DNA of 64,000 nt from J054 sp965221985 (GCA_965221985.1 OZ244928.1:3286001-3350000), one strand, 5' to 3'; positions 9,339 through 19,070 are shown, counted from the first letter of the stretch. Numbers and translations: made by a program. Notes: generated from the sequence alone by a model not told the origin.

Positions 9339-10067
9339 CTATTCGTATTCCTTTAGCGCCTCCTCCAGACGAACGGTGAAATCCTTAATGGCCGCGGAGA
9401 TACGGCCATGCGCATCGCGATCCATTAGGGCCTGCTTATCAACACGAATTTGCACCGTAGAGTCGCCAAAACGAGCCCAGCTGCCATCGCTACCCTCGTC
9501 GCGAGCAGCCGGTGTAACTCCACGGTCTATGGATTCATGGCTTGCTGACGCGATTGGGGCTGAATGGCCCGCACCATTGCTTTGATGGAAATTCGGCGAA
9601 CCCGCCGATATATCGTCCGTCAGCCAGTCCAAATTCAGCAGGGAACCCACCTGAAAGTTCCCACGATCAACGCCGCGAATCTGCTCTGGCGTTAGCGCTT
9701 CCAGCGCGTCGCGAATTCTTTCCGGCGCGGTGGCTGGCGAAAATGCCTTCAATCGGTTCAGCACCCTGAGTCGCCGCACCTCGATCTCGAAGGCGAGCTC
9801 ATTTTGAAGCCGGGCTAGCTGGTGCAGTTCAGACGGCGATAAGCGCCTGAGAAATGTGCGAATCGATCCCAGGCTGGGAAATTCTTCCTTCATTAGCGTC
9901 CGAACCAGTGGAATAACGCGCAGCGCGTCCAAATCGCGCTGGGAATACCTGGCACCGCGACCGCGGTGGGAAGGACCGTTTAGCAGCCCCTTAGATACGT
10001 AATCGGAAATGGTGCGTCGCGAGAGCGCCGACATCTCTTCCAAATCACTTAGTGCGTAACTTCGCAT
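9339..10067 (-). CDS. MerR-family transcriptional regulator
   Basis: A 242-residue regulator. The N-terminal 70 residues form a MerR-type winged helix: YALSDLEEMSALSRRTISDY, then VSKGLLNGPSHRGRGARY and a DLDALRVIPLVRTL helix. A helical linker (about 75-115) is followed by an extension of more than 100 residues that is not a classic metal- or drug-sensing domain; it ends in TVQIRVDKQALMDRDAHGR and a helix. No cysteine cluster for metal sensing is visible. The target is unknown. It lies upstream of, and in the same direction as, the VPVPA-CTERM gene, so control of that gene or of the polysaccharide cluster is possible, though this is only a positional guess. Confidence 0.8.
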   Translation of the reverse strand: MRSYALSDLEEMSALSRRTISDYVSKGLLNGPSHRGRGARYSQRDLDALRVIPLVRTLMKEEFPSLGSIRTFLRRLSPSELHQLARLQNELAFEIEVRRLRVLNRLKAFSPATAPERIRDALEALTPEQIRGVDRGNFQVGSLLNLDWLTDDISAGSPNFHQSNGAGHSAPIASASHESIDRGVTPAARDEGSDGSWARFGDSTVQIRVDKQALMDRDAHGRISAAIKDFTVRLEEALKEYE

Positions 10068-10350
10068 ACGATCCCCTTAAAAAGTCTGCGAACAATTACG
10101 TCATCAATTGCTATTAAAAATGTAGCTCCGGATCGTCAAATTCCTATTAACTAGCGGATCGCAAACTTGCCCTAGGAACTAATAAATATCTATTTATCAA
10201 TGTTCTAGAATGGAAAACCCGCCGGTTTGCTGACTTTGATCGACCCAGTTCCCCGGCGGGCCCCGATGACGCGAAACCAATGATACAGAAAAACTACGCA
10301 GAATCAAGCGTTTATATTATGTAAATATTGCCGACTTTTGCGGAGATTTC

Positions 10351-10557
10351 TTGCGTAAACACATGGATTTAGAGAGGGGTCTTAAGTGGGCTTGGGAACT
10401 AAACCCGAAATTTTTATTTCAAGAATTGGGCAATTTCTCTGCTGATCGGCCGAAAAACGACGTGAGAAGCGCCCTACCGGATCTTGTTGCCGTGAAAACT
10501 TTGCTGGAAATGCGCGACAGGTGTGCGGCAAGGCAACCCGAAAAGATCTATGGATGA
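10351..10557 (+). CDS. Doubtful small ORF
   Basis: A 68-codon plus-strand frame starts at a TTG with GGAG about 5 bases upstream and contains no stop for 207 bases. The product (start MRKHMDLERGLKWAWELN) resembles nothing I know and lies between two minus-strand genes. The surrounding 10068-10589 region is otherwise empty: AT-rich upstream of the MerR gene, with an inverted repeat CCCGCCGG/CCGGCGGG at about 10217-10260. Treat as a low-probability gene. Confidence 0.2.
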   Translation: MRKHMDLERGLKWAWELNPKFLFQELGNFSADRPKNDVRSALPDLVAVKTLLEMRDRCAARQPEKIYG

Positions 10558-10589
10558 GTGTTTCCGGGGACCAACGCTCAAGCGCTGGC

Positions 10590-11420
10590 TTATCGCTTGC
10601 CTTGAATTTCGGCAAGCCTCCTTCTAACCGCGCATTCCCAGAGCCTGCCTATGCAGCGCTGGATCTTCTGCCAATGGCCAAGGGCAACCAGGTCCACCGA
10701 TCCACCGGCTAGCGAATAGGCCGTCAAGAAATGATCCGTATCCGATGGGTCGAGTTGCGCCCCACTGATAAAAACGGCGAGATCGAAGTGCGCGTTGCCC
10801 AGTGCTGCATATTCCCAGTCGATGAGCCGTGGTGCCTTGTTTGTCGCAAATAGGATATTGCCTGGGTGGCAATCGTGGTGACAAACCACTAAATCAGCGC
10901 TAAAGGCGTCGAGCTTGCCCAACTCGCTGTCAATCTGCGGCAGGATCTCCTTTGCCGTGGCTTGTTGTGCCAGCTTCGCATAGCGCTTCGCGGCCTCCGT
11001 TAGCTGCAAGGACTTGATAAGGCTGACGTCGGCGAAAGCTTTCACTGGTGAACTGCTGATGGTGAGCCGATGCAGTCTCGCCAACAAACCGGCGACCGCT
11101 TGTAAATTTACCGGCTGCCGAATATCGCTCGGCGCCATGCCGATGCCTGGCACATACTCTAAAAGCAAGTAACCCAAGGATGGACTAGCCGCAATGACCT
11201 TTGGAGCCATTCCCGTTTCGGCAACAAGATTCAATACCTGTAATTCGCTTGCACGATCCAAACCTAAATCGCGGGCCATGGGACGATCAATACGCAGCAC
11301 ACAAAGCTCGTTCGCAAGTTCCACCAGCCAGGAGTCAACGACGGGACCAGAAGAAAACTGTCTAAGGATTCGCGCGCCGCGTAAAGCTGACCAATCGGGT
11401 AATGGGCCACTAGGCATCAT
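10590..11420 (-). CDS. APH/choline-kinase-like phosphotransferase, possible thiamine kinase
   Basis: A 276-residue member of the aminoglycoside-phosphotransferase/choline-kinase fold. The catalytic loop VVCHHDCHPGNILF gives the H-x-D-x4-N motif, and LIDWEYAALGNAHFDLA supplies the Mg-binding aspartate. The N-terminal lobe has VLRIDRP, with the residue set expected near the ATP site. The lengths and the YVPGIGM and ARLHRL segments fit small-molecule kinases such as ThiK and choline kinase rather than antibiotic resistance enzymes. A thiamine-salvage operon lies 4-8 kb away on the same strand, which makes thiamine kinase a reasonable guess, but two unrelated genes intervene. Substrate unproven. 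Confidence 0.75.
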   Translation of the reverse strand: MMPSGPLPDWSALRGARILRQFSSGPVVDSWLVELANELCVLRIDRPMARDLGLDRASELQVLNLVAETGMAPKVIAASPSLGYLLLEYVPGIGMAPSDIRQPVNLQAVAGLLARLHRLTISSSPVKAFADVSLIKSLQLTEAAKRYAKLAQQATAKEILPQIDSELGKLDAFSADLVVCHHDCHPGNILFATNKAPRLIDWEYAALGNAHFDLAVFISGAQLDPSDTDHFLTAYSLAGGSVDLVALGHWQKIQRCIGRLWECAVRRRLAEIQGKR

Positions 11421-11867
11421 GGGGAATCGCTCGCTCGGCGTGGATAGCGGATGCCGCGCACGAGCTTATAGGGCCCAGCAAACAATATTCAATACTCATG
11501 AACGCGTCCGCTCGGCGAGAGACGCGCGACCTCCTAAGTCGCGCCTTACAAAGCTATAACCTAAGCTTCTTGTCGCGGAACATTGCCCAGCGAGCAGAAG
11601 TTTCGACGAAGTAAGCTTAGCAGCGATCACTAGTGTCTAACGCTAAGAATAATGACGAGCTAATAAAACAATACGCGCCGTACCCGCGCGGATAAGCGAC
11701 ATGCGCCGATGCTAGAACCTTTATAGTTAAGCAACCATGCGGCTATTTCCGACCCGCATGTATTCCGCCAACTTCACCATGCAAAACAACCGCCTTGAAT
11801 GCTAACAAGTCTGGCAAAATAACGGCGGATTAACCACTTTGGTGGTGCAGAATTGCTGCGCAACCGC
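11421..11867. other. Intergenic, no gene seen
   Basis: About 450 bases between the TPR lipoprotein gene and the kinase-like gene, both minus strand. Moderately AT-rich, with no recognisable gene, tRNA or strong hairpin. It presumably holds the 3' end of the TPR gene transcript and the promoter of the kinase gene. Confidence 0.5.
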
Positions 11868-14243
11868 TTACAGCTCAGCCAACTTTGCTCTCGCTTCTTC
11901 AATGCCATCAAAGTCCGTCTTTGCATCGGCGATCGCCCGCTCCAACGCCTGCTTGGCGCCCACTGGATTGTTGTTCGCCGCGTAAGCCATGCCGAGATGG
12001 TAGCGAAGAATCGGTACGTCGCTGGCACCGGCTACGGCTCGCTCTAGATAGCGCACAGCATTGACGTAGTCGTTATTGCGGTAGTAAGCCCAGCCGACCG
12101 TATCAAGCAATGGTGGCTGGTCGTTTTCACTTAATTTTAAGGCCAACTCCATAGCGCGCTCATGGCTTGCCGTGTCATTTCGCCGGTCAAGTAAAAGTGC
12201 GGCCAGATTATTGACTGAGATCATGTTCTCCGGATTCGCCGCCAGTAATTTCTCATAGACAGCAATAGACTCTTCCCAACGCCTATCGCGCTCTAAGGAG
12301 GAAGCTAGTACCAAGCCGATTTGGGCGCTGTTGGGTATAGCATTAAAGCCGCGCTCTAAGATTTTGATACGCTCGGCTAACTCATCTTCAAGTCCCGCCA
12401 AGGCCGTATAGGCACGCACAGCCTTGGGAGACTCGGCCAAAACATCCTCGTAGCCCTGCCGCGCCGCATTTTTATCGCCTAGCTGCGCGTGAACCGCAGC
12501 TTCAATAAACCGCGCGTCGATCAGATCAGGGTTCTCCCGGCGATGCTGCTGCAAAAAGCTCAAGGCTTCTGTGCCGCGACCGTTCTGCAGCAATACGCTG
12601 GCCAATCCCTGTAGCGCGCCCGTCGCGCGAGGGTTCTCAGCCAATGTCGCCTTATACGCGGCGATGGCTTCCGCAGGTGATTCTTTAGCCTGCATCACCC
12701 GGCCTAGCTGGAACTGTGCCAGGGCATTTTTCTCGTTCATTTCCACCAGCCTGCGCGCCTCAGCCTCCGCGGCGTCAAGATCTTGCTGCGCAAGCAATGT
12801 CTGAACCAGACCCGAGGCAGCACCGGAATCTTCAGGGTCTACTTCCAAGCGCGCGCGCAATACAGATTCCGCTTCGGCCGCGTCACCCTGGCGTGCGAGC
12901 AAATTCGCCAGTTCTCCCGGAGCCTGAGAATGCTTGGGATTAATGGCCAGCAATCTGCGATAGGCGTCTTGCGCCAAAGCTGTATCACCGGAGCGAACAT
13001 AGGAGCGCGCCAGCAAAAGCAATCCGGGCTCAGACGCCTCTTCTTTACGCAGTAGCACCCGCAAGTCAGCGATTGCCACGTCGAAATCCTGATCGACATA
13101 CGCAAAAGCGGCGCGATAGAGTAGCGCGCCTGTATTGTCGGGCGCATCCGTCAAGATTGCGTCCACGGCCTCGCGCGCCTCATCGAGTTCCTCCGCGGCA
13201 ATGTGCATCGACACCAATCGATTGCGGACGTTAAAGCCTTCTTCGCTCCGCGGTGCCTGCGCCACCACTTCGCGATACACAGTCCTTGCCTTATCGACCA
13301 GTTTATTGGACTCATATAATCGGCCTAGCGCGGCCCGCAGCGATAAGGCTTCTGGCTGCGCGGCGACAGCAGAGGCCAGAAACTCTTCCGTCGCTTCGAA
13401 GCCTTTCGCGTTGGCCAAATAGCGGGCGAGGTTAAGTTGCCGTTCAGTGTCGGCCGGATCCTTCGCGGCAATCCGACGCATCAGAGCTTCAGCCTTCTCG
13501 GCTTCATCCTCTTGCATGTAGTACTGCACTAGCGCGTACTGATAAGCCTCCTCGTCTGGAAAGTCTTCGATGAGCTTCAATATTTCAGCTTCGACTTCAT
13601 CTTGCCGACCTGTGCGACGCATGAGCTGAACGCGAAATTGACGCAGTGGCTGAGAGTCTTCCGCGGCAACCTGAGATAAGCCGTTTTGAACAATCGCAAA
13701 AGCTTCTTCCCATTTCTCTTGCTCGCCGGCCAAGCCCGCCTTAAACATGATGGCATCCACCAAGGCCGGATCGGCGGCCAAGGCCGCCTCCGTTTCAGTG
13801 GCCGCGGCATCGCGATCGCCTTGCAAAAACTTGACCCGCGCATTCAGTAGCCGGACTTTCGGATCATCCGGCGCCAACTCCATCGCCTTTGCCGCCTGTT
13901 CAACCGCTTGCTCGGTAGCGCGGCCCAAGAAGTAAAAATTCCCCAGGCGCACACGCGCATCAAGCAAATCCGGATCTGAATCTATGGCCACGAGCAAGTG
14001 ACCCACAGCAGCGCGGACATCCCCCTCTTGCTCCGCCATCTCCGCCAACAACATGCGCGCCTTGGCGTTGCGTGGCTCAATTTGCGCAGCATTTTGCGCC
14101 TCTAGCTTGGCCTTGACGATATCGCCGCTGGCCAGCAGTTCTTCAGCCTTTACCAGGTGATCGGCCGCCCGTTGCTCGGGCGTGCCGCAGGCTGGCACGA
14201 ATAAGACCGCGACGACAAGAAAAATAAATACTTGAGCTTTCAT
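11868..14243 (-). CDS. PrsT-like TPR lipoprotein of exosortase system (copy 1)
   Basis: A 791-residue lipoprotein. The signal peptide ends in VLFVPAC, a lipobox with C19 as the lipidated residue, followed by GTPEQRAADHLVKAEELL. The remainder is an almost uninterrupted set of tetratricopeptide repeats, as in the PrsT family encoded beside exosortases and exopolysaccharide genes. Such proteins are thought to scaffold polymer export or protein sorting in the periplasm, but no mechanism is established. SD-like GGGGA lies about 10 bases before the ATG. A paralogue of similar length and the same CGTPE-RA start is found at 24426. It lies upstream of the kinase-like gene and downstream of wecB, all on the minus strand. 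Confidence 0.88.
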   Translation of the reverse strand: MKAQVFIFLVVAVLFVPACGTPEQRAADHLVKAEELLASGDIVKAKLEAQNAAQIEPRNAKARMLLAEMAEQEGDVRAAVGHLLVAIDSDPDLLDARVRLGNFYFLGRATEQAVEQAAKAMELAPDDPKVRLLNARVKFLQGDRDAAATETEAALAADPALVDAIMFKAGLAGEQEKWEEAFAIVQNGLSQVAAEDSQPLRQFRVQLMRRTGRQDEVEAEILKLIEDFPDEEAYQYALVQYYMQEDEAEKAEALMRRIAAKDPADTERQLNLARYLANAKGFEATEEFLASAVAAQPEALSLRAALGRLYESNKLVDKARTVYREVVAQAPRSEEGFNVRNRLVSMHIAAEELDEAREAVDAILTDAPDNTGALLYRAAFAYVDQDFDVAIADLRVLLRKEEASEPGLLLLARSYVRSGDTALAQDAYRRLLAINPKHSQAPGELANLLARQGDAAEAESVLRARLEVDPEDSGAASGLVQTLLAQQDLDAAEAEARRLVEMNEKNALAQFQLGRVMQAKESPAEAIAAYKATLAENPRATGALQGLASVLLQNGRGTEALSFLQQHRRENPDLIDARFIEAAVHAQLGDKNAARQGYEDVLAESPKAVRAYTALAGLEDELAERIKILERGFNAIPNSAQIGLVLASSLERDRRWEESIAVYEKLLAANPENMISVNNLAALLLDRRNDTASHERAMELALKLSENDQPPLLDTVGWAYYRNNDYVNAVRYLERAVAGASDVPILRYHLGMAYAANNNPVGAKQALERAIADAKTDFDGIEEARAKLAEL

Positions 14244-14482
14244 AGTGCAGAAATCCCCATAGGGGTTAATTAAGAACGAAGCGCCAAGTCTGTCTTTAGT
14301 GAGTATTGACCGTCCGCAACAGCACGCAGCGCTTGTCTAGTGACGCTTTCAGTTAATGCACAACCGACGATGCAATATTTGTAAAGACATAGCATATCGC
14401 GTTTTTGTGCTATTCGGTGACGGCGTCCGCGTGGCTGACCAATGCCAAGGCTGGATACGCAATCAGGCGATCCTCTAGTGCT

Positions 14483-15595
14483 CTAGCGCCGCTCATGAGA
14501 ATCCAAGAACCGGCGCAAACTCTCCACGCAACGGTCGGCCGTTCGGCCATCCCAAAGGGCAGGTTTGCGACCGGTGGCCCACTGACCTGAAAACACCCGG
14601 GTCAGACGACCGCCCAGCTCCGCGGGCTCTGCCAATTGATTGGTACCCTCGGTGATGGTGATGGGCCGCTCCGTATTGGGTCGCAGCGTGATGCACGGGA
14701 TGCCGAGGTAGGTGGCTTCCTCCTGAAGCCCCCCCGAGTCGGTGATCGCCACGCTGGATGTGGTCACTAAATTCATGAACTGGATGTAGCCTAGTGGCTC
14801 GATCAAGCGGATATTTGCATCGGCTGACAGGCGATCAATCAGGTGAGTCGCCTCCAGTCGCGCCCGCGTTCGCGGGTGCACGGGAAATACCAGAGTAATA
14901 TTTTTTGCCGCCTCAACAAGCTGATCGACCAGCGCCGCCAAAACACTTGCGTCATCAACATTTGCCGGCCGATGCAAGGTCACGATTCCATAGTCCTTGA
15001 TCGTCAAACCCAATTCATCGCGTGTCTTATCCGCATCGATCTTCTCGCGGAGCATCTCGAAGGAATCCAGCATGATGTTACCCACGCGGTCGATCTTATT
15101 CGCCGGAATGCCTTCCGCCAGAAGATTTTCATCCCCATCGGGTGATGGCGTCCACAACAAGTCCGCCACGGCATCAGTCACCAGACGATTCATTTCTTCC
15201 GGCATGCTTCGATCCCTGCTGCGCAAGCCTGCTTCTAAGTGCACAATGGGCACCTGCAACTTTGTACAAACCAGGGCTACCGCCACCGTGGCATTTACAT
15301 CGCCCACGACAACGACACAATCAGGCTGTTCGGCCAAGCAAACCTTTTCGTATTCGATCATCGTGCGCCCGGTTTGCTCAGCGTGACTGCCGCTGCCCAC
15401 ACCTAGATGAAACTGCGGCTCCGGCAAACCGAGATCCGCGAAAAAAGCGTCCGACATGTTCGCATCGTAGTGCTGACCGGTATGCACCAATTGCACGCCG
15501 AAGCCCGGCGCCGCAACCAGTGCATGATAGAGGGGTGCGACCTTCATGAAATTAGGTCGCGCTGCTGCGATTAAGTGGATGTTCGCTTTGGTCAT
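14483..15595 (-). CDS. wecB: UDP-N-acetylglucosamine 2-epimerase (non-hydrolysing)
   Basis: The 370-residue protein is a standard WecB: it opens IHLIAAARPNFMKVAPLYHA and contains HTGQHYD, VHLEAGLRS, ERP and the TDSGGLQEEATYLGIP motif of the GT-B fold. It interconverts UDP-GlcNAc and UDP-ManNAc, the precursor of ManNAc and ManNAcA units in surface polysaccharides. Its placement between the exosortase/exopolysaccharide genes and the thiamine operon suggests that it serves the same glycan as the gmd/fcl pair. About 155 bases separate it from the upstream PnuC-like gene; I cannot tell whether they share a transcript. No anomaly seen. Confidence 0.95.
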   Translation of the reverse strand: MTKANIHLIAAARPNFMKVAPLYHALVAAPGFGVQLVHTGQHYDANMSDAFFADLGLPEPQFHLGVGSGSHAEQTGRTMIEYEKVCLAEQPDCVVVVGDVNATVAVALVCTKLQVPIVHLEAGLRSRDRSMPEEMNRLVTDAVADLLWTPSPDGDENLLAEGIPANKIDRVGNIMLDSFEMLREKIDADKTRDELGLTIKDYGIVTLHRPANVDDASVLAALVDQLVEAAKNITLVFPVHPRTRARLEATHLIDRLSADANIRLIEPLGYIQFMNLVTTSSVAITDSGGLQEEATYLGIPCITLRPNTERPITITEGTNQLAEPAELGGRLTRVFSGQWATGRKPALWDGRTADRCVESLRRFLDSHERR

Positions 15596-15750
15596 AAATG
15601 GCCATCCGCCCTGAAAAGCTGAGCAAGGCTCGCACAGTCAAATGATCCGAACAAGTCGCTGGAGCACGAAATGGGCATTCCTGGAGCGGGGACGCAAGAT
15701 TATGGCTAATGATCGGCAGCGCGAGAATCCAAGTGGCTTCCGGCCTCAAG

Positions 15751-16392
15751 CTACGCTGGCATGGCAACGCCGCTGACCATGCTGCGTTTCCATGCACGGT
15801 AACCGATTACGATCAAAACCAAATACACGACGAAAAGCGCCGCCGTTAGATACAGACCACGATTGACGTAGAGAAAAACCGACAGCGTATCGATCACAAA
15901 CCAGTAGAACCAATTCTCCAGTATTTTCTTGGCCACCATATAAGTCGCTACAATGGCCGCCCAGGTGGTAAGGGCGTCGGCAAAGGGCAGTGCGGCATCC
16001 GTGAAGCGAGATAGCAAGAAACCACTGCTCGCTGTCAAGAACAAGATAATGGATACCATCGTGGCGTGAAACCGCCAGGGCCGCGTATGGACTTTGAGGA
16101 GCGTTGATTCAAGGCCGTGACCGGCAGATTTCGCCGCTTGGCCGGCAGTAGATGAAACGATGGATTCCGCGGACGCGGCACTAACGCGCCATGACCACCA
16201 TCCAAAAAATGCCATGCCCAAATAGAAAATCTGCAATGCAGACTCCATATATAGTGCCGCCTTGTACATGACAAACAAGTAGATCACGGTACTACCAATG
16301 GCCGCGGCCCAGCACCAAATGTTCTGCCGTATTGCCAATACCAGGTACAGCAAGGCCAAGGCAACAGCCGCTATTTCCCAGGTAGATGTCAA
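15751..16392 (-). CDS. PnuC-family transporter, probable thiamine transporter PnuT
   Basis: A 213-residue membrane protein with the PnuC/PnuT pattern: an opening WEIAAVALALLYLVLAIRQN helix, WCWAAAIGSTVIYLF, then YMESALQIFYLGMAFFGWW, which carries the family's conserved Trp/Tyr residues, and a final YLTAALFVVYLVLIVIGY helix. An insertion of some 35 mostly polar residues sits between helices 3 and 4. PnuC proteins carry vitamin precursors by facilitated diffusion. The upstream receptor with a TPP riboswitch argues for thiamine (PnuT) rather than nicotinamide riboside. The start at 16392 is TTG with a weak ribosome site. Confidence 0.85.
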   Translation of the reverse strand: MTSTWEIAAVALALLYLVLAIRQNIWCWAAAIGSTVIYLFVMYKAALYMESALQIFYLGMAFFGWWSWRVSAASAESIVSSTAGQAAKSAGHGLESTLLKVHTRPWRFHATMVSIILFLTASSGFLLSRFTDAALPFADALTTWAAIVATYMVAKKILENWFYWFVIDTLSVFLYVNRGLYLTAALFVVYLVLIVIGYRAWKRSMVSGVAMPA

Positions 16393-16424
16393 TTTTCGGT
16401 AAGCACTTAAAGGCGACTACCCGA

Positions 16425-16580
16425 CTAGGCCGCCCGTGCTGGGGTCAGTAGTCGCGGCATGCCTGCGGCAGGCACCGATGAACCGTCGGGCGATGGGGTA
16501 GATACCAACACTGGCAGCCAGACAAGCTCGTAACCGCTGGCGACCAGATCCCGGCCGTAGTGCAATACTGGACTAGACAT
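16425..16580 (-). CDS. Small ORF inside thiamine operon
   Basis: An ATG-started 51-codon minus-strand frame (beginning MSSPVLHYGRDLVASGYELV) fills most of the gap between the YkoF-like gene and the PnuC-like gene. It follows the YkoF-like stop by 45 bases. It has no recognisable motif and only a weak GAG as ribosome site, so it may be real or chance. I include it because the operon would otherwise have a 230-base gap. Confidence 0.3.
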   Translation of the reverse strand: MSSPVLHYGRDLVASGYELVWLPVLVSTPSPDGSSVPAAGMPRLLTPARAA

Positions 16581-16625
16581 CTCGTTGCAGTTCGCTATAA
16601 AAAGCCATTTCTTGGCGATGGCTGC

Positions 16626-16928
16626 TCAAATCTGCGGTTCGCTGGCAATCTCAAGATCCGCGTTCAAATATTTCACGACGAATACCATCGTGCCATGGCG
16701 CTCCATGCTTTGACGCATGCAGCGTTGTACCGCGCCGGTGACGGCATCGTATTCGCCGGTCAACTGGGTACTCATTTGGTTCGTAATTAGCTCGATACCC
16801 AACTGTTCACGCAATAGCTGAACAAACTCGCGAATATCCGCGACAAAGTTCTCATTCAGCGGGTACAGACTGATCTCTGCTGTGATTCTAATGATGTTCT
16901 CCTTTGCGAGGCTAATATTGATAGGCAA
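16626..16928 (-). CDS. YkoF-like thiamine/HMP-binding protein
   Basis: About 88-100 residues. The core ITAEISLYPLNENFVADIRE followed by MSTQLTGEYDAVTGAVQRCM is characteristic of the YkoF/thiamine-binding ACT-like family, whose members bind thiamine or hydroxymethylpyrimidine. It overlaps the end of the TonB receptor gene and precedes the PnuC-like transporter, so it belongs to the riboswitch-controlled operon. The start is uncertain. The listed TTG has AGGGA upstream, but relatives begin directly before ITAEISLYPL, and a strong AAAGGAG sits just before an ATC/ATT pair (16895, 16892) and no ATG. A rare ATT or ATC start is therefore possible. Confidence 0.72.
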   Translation of the reverse strand: MPINISLAKENIIRITAEISLYPLNENFVADIREFVQLLREQLGIELITNQMSTQLTGEYDAVTGAVQRCMRQSMERHGTMVFVVKYLNADLEIASEPQI

Positions 16929-19065
16929 GGCTGATCCCTAATTGCCGCGGATCACCGAACTTCGTGTACAGACGCTGCGCAAATGCGGGTGGCTCATTAC
17001 CGAAATAGAATCCGCGAGTGGCATAGTCTTGGTCGAATAGGTTTCGGCCCCATAAGGCGACCGACCAAGCATCCCAACGTTTGCCAATGCGAATATTGGC
17101 CAGCCAATAGTCACTGGATTTTTGATCGTGGCTAATATCGAAGTAGAAACCGTCAACGGCGCTACCATCAAGGTGGGCAAACCAGCCACCTGACCCTATC
17201 CAACTCACGCTCATGCTGAGCGTGTAGTTTGGCGCATGCGCGAGTTCGCGGCCCACAACGGCCTGACGCACCGGCCAGGCATCGATCTCAGAATCGAGTA
17301 GGCCCAGCGCCCCCTCCAATTGCCAGCTCTCGTCCAGCCGCCACTGCAGGGAGGCTTCCAAGCCATAAACGCTCGCCGCGCCATTGCCGGTGACAAAAAC
17401 AAAGGTATTGGGATCCGTCAAATCCGTCTGCTCCGACTGGCTAAGCTGAGCATCATCGCGATCCATGTAGAAAATCGTTAAATCGCCGACTAATGCGCCA
17501 TCCTGCGACTGGGCACGGGTACCCAATTCATAGTTCCACATATACTCGGGTGCGTAGGTGACGAACTCCGGCCCCGGTGCATTGGGCAACGCACCCAGTG
17601 ATGCCAAGGAGGGATTAAAACCTCCCGCTTTGAAACCTCGGGCAATGCGAGCGTAGCTGCGGATTCCATCTGTCCACTGATAACTCAAGGCAATATGACC
17701 GCCGATCATGTTCTCACTGGGCGCGAAGTTGTTACGAGCACTAACCGGGCCGCCGAACACACCGCTATCTAGCCAGTTGTCAGCATAGTCAGCGTCCCAA
17801 TGCTCAGCACGAAGCCCCGCGGAGAAATCAAACCCCCAGCTTAGCCGCGTATCGATGCCAAAGAACATCGCAAAATTATCCGCGCGATAGCGGCTCGCAA
17901 TCTGACGATCAGTGACACAGAAGCCAGGATCACAGCCCACCGCGGCCTCAATGTAGTCACCGGTACTGTCAATCTGATTGTCTTCTCGCAAGCGCCGGCC
18001 ATACAAACCGGCAACCCAATCAGTGCTGCCACGAAAGAGCCGCCCGCTGGGACGCGACACCCAGCGGATCTCTTGGCTTACACTCTCGCGATCACGCGGA
18101 TTGCGATAGCGAAAGTCGTAGATAACGGGCAACCAGAACGCTTCATTGACCCAATCTCCATCGTAGGCAAATTCTATATTGGTATGTGCAACACTGGATA
18201 TGCTGACGATTTCCGCCCAGTCTTGCCACGGACCACTAACGCGTAATGAAGCGGCCTTGGTCTCCTGCCCATCGACACCCGGCTCATCCGAGTGGGTCAG
18301 ATCAGCATTGTTCAGCGAAAATGCGTCGTAGCCGTTAGAAAAATCTAGATACACCGCCGCCAGCAAAGCTTGCCATTCATGGCCGATATTCCAATTTAAT
18401 TTGCCGCGCAGAGTGCGCTCTTTACGCTTATTCGTATCATCGCGGCCGAGAAAAGCATTGCGACGAAAACCACCGTCGCCATACTGATACACGGACAGGC
18501 GACCGGTGAGCTTGTCATGCAAGGCACCGCCCACGGCCAAGCCAGCAGCGCGGGTCTCAGCACTCCCGGCAGTGACTTCCGCCCGCGCCGAAAACTCTGG
18601 TTCGGGCATCGCGGTTTGAACATAGACCATGCCGGCTAGAGCGCTTGAACCGTAACGCGCGCTTTGCGGGCCGCGCAGCACTTCAACTTGCTCAAGATCG
18701 AAACTGGCTATGGTGCCACCTATACCAGACAAGTCGATGTCATCGACGATAAACCCCGTGGATGAATTGGGCGCGCCTTCGTATTGCTCACGCTCGCCGA
18801 TGCCGCGTAGCTGAAAGTAACGCGCTCGCGACCCTTCACCCGAAAAATTCATATTAGGTACTAACGGTATCAGTTGTTCAAAATTCGACAAGGCGGCCGC
18901 TTCGATGGCCGTTCGGTCAAGCAAGCTAATACTGGTATCAAGCTCGCCCTGCGTGAGTGAGTGATATCCGGATACGACAATCTCGTCCATGGAAGGCTCA
19001 AGGGCCCAAGCCTGCGGACCGATGAAGCTGAGCAGCATTGGCAATGCGAAACGATAAACTTTCAT
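16912..19065 (-). CDS. TonB-dependent receptor, probable thiamine uptake
   Basis: A 717-residue outer-membrane receptor. A signal peptide (ends about residue 21) precedes the TonB-box-like DEIVVSGYH, then a plug domain (VPNMNFSGEGSRARYFQLRG, VEVLRGPQSARYGSSALAG) and a 22-stranded barrel ending in the aromatic LGISLAYQY. The substrate is inferred from regulation: a TPP riboswitch lies in its leader, and YkoF-like and PnuC-like genes follow. This is the known outer-membrane thiamine receptor arrangement of Gammaproteobacteria and Bacteroidetes. Energy could come from the TonB/ExbD system at the right end of the window, although that is 43 kb away. Confidence 0.9.
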   Translation of the reverse strand: MKVYRFALPMLLSFIGPQAWALEPSMDEIVVSGYHSLTQGELDTSISLLDRTAIEAAALSNFEQLIPLVPNMNFSGEGSRARYFQLRGIGEREQYEGAPNSSTGFIVDDIDLSGIGGTIASFDLEQVEVLRGPQSARYGSSALAGMVYVQTAMPEPEFSARAEVTAGSAETRAAGLAVGGALHDKLTGRLSVYQYGDGGFRRNAFLGRDDTNKRKERTLRGKLNWNIGHEWQALLAAVYLDFSNGYDAFSLNNADLTHSDEPGVDGQETKAASLRVSGPWQDWAEIVSISSVAHTNIEFAYDGDWVNEAFWLPVIYDFRYRNPRDRESVSQEIRWVSRPSGRLFRGSTDWVAGLYGRRLREDNQIDSTGDYIEAAVGCDPGFCVTDRQIASRYRADNFAMFFGIDTRLSWGFDFSAGLRAEHWDADYADNWLDSGVFGGPVSARNNFAPSENMIGGHIALSYQWTDGIRSYARIARGFKAGGFNPSLASLGALPNAPGPEFVTYAPEYMWNYELGTRAQSQDGALVGDLTIFYMDRDDAQLSQSEQTDLTDPNTFVFVTGNGAASVYGLEASLQWRLDESWQLEGALGLLDSEIDAWPVRQAVVGRELAHAPNYTLSMSVSWIGSGGWFAHLDGSAVDGFYFDISHDQKSSDYWLANIRIGKRWDAWSVALWGRNLFDQDYATRGFYFGNEPPAFAQRLYTKFGDPRQLGISLAYQY

Positions 19066-19070
19066 GGTGC

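Noticed and set aside
10217..10260. CCCGCCGG/CCGGCGGG inverted repeat as a terminator
   Set aside because: Arms are about 27 bases apart with no T-tract and no gene ending there.
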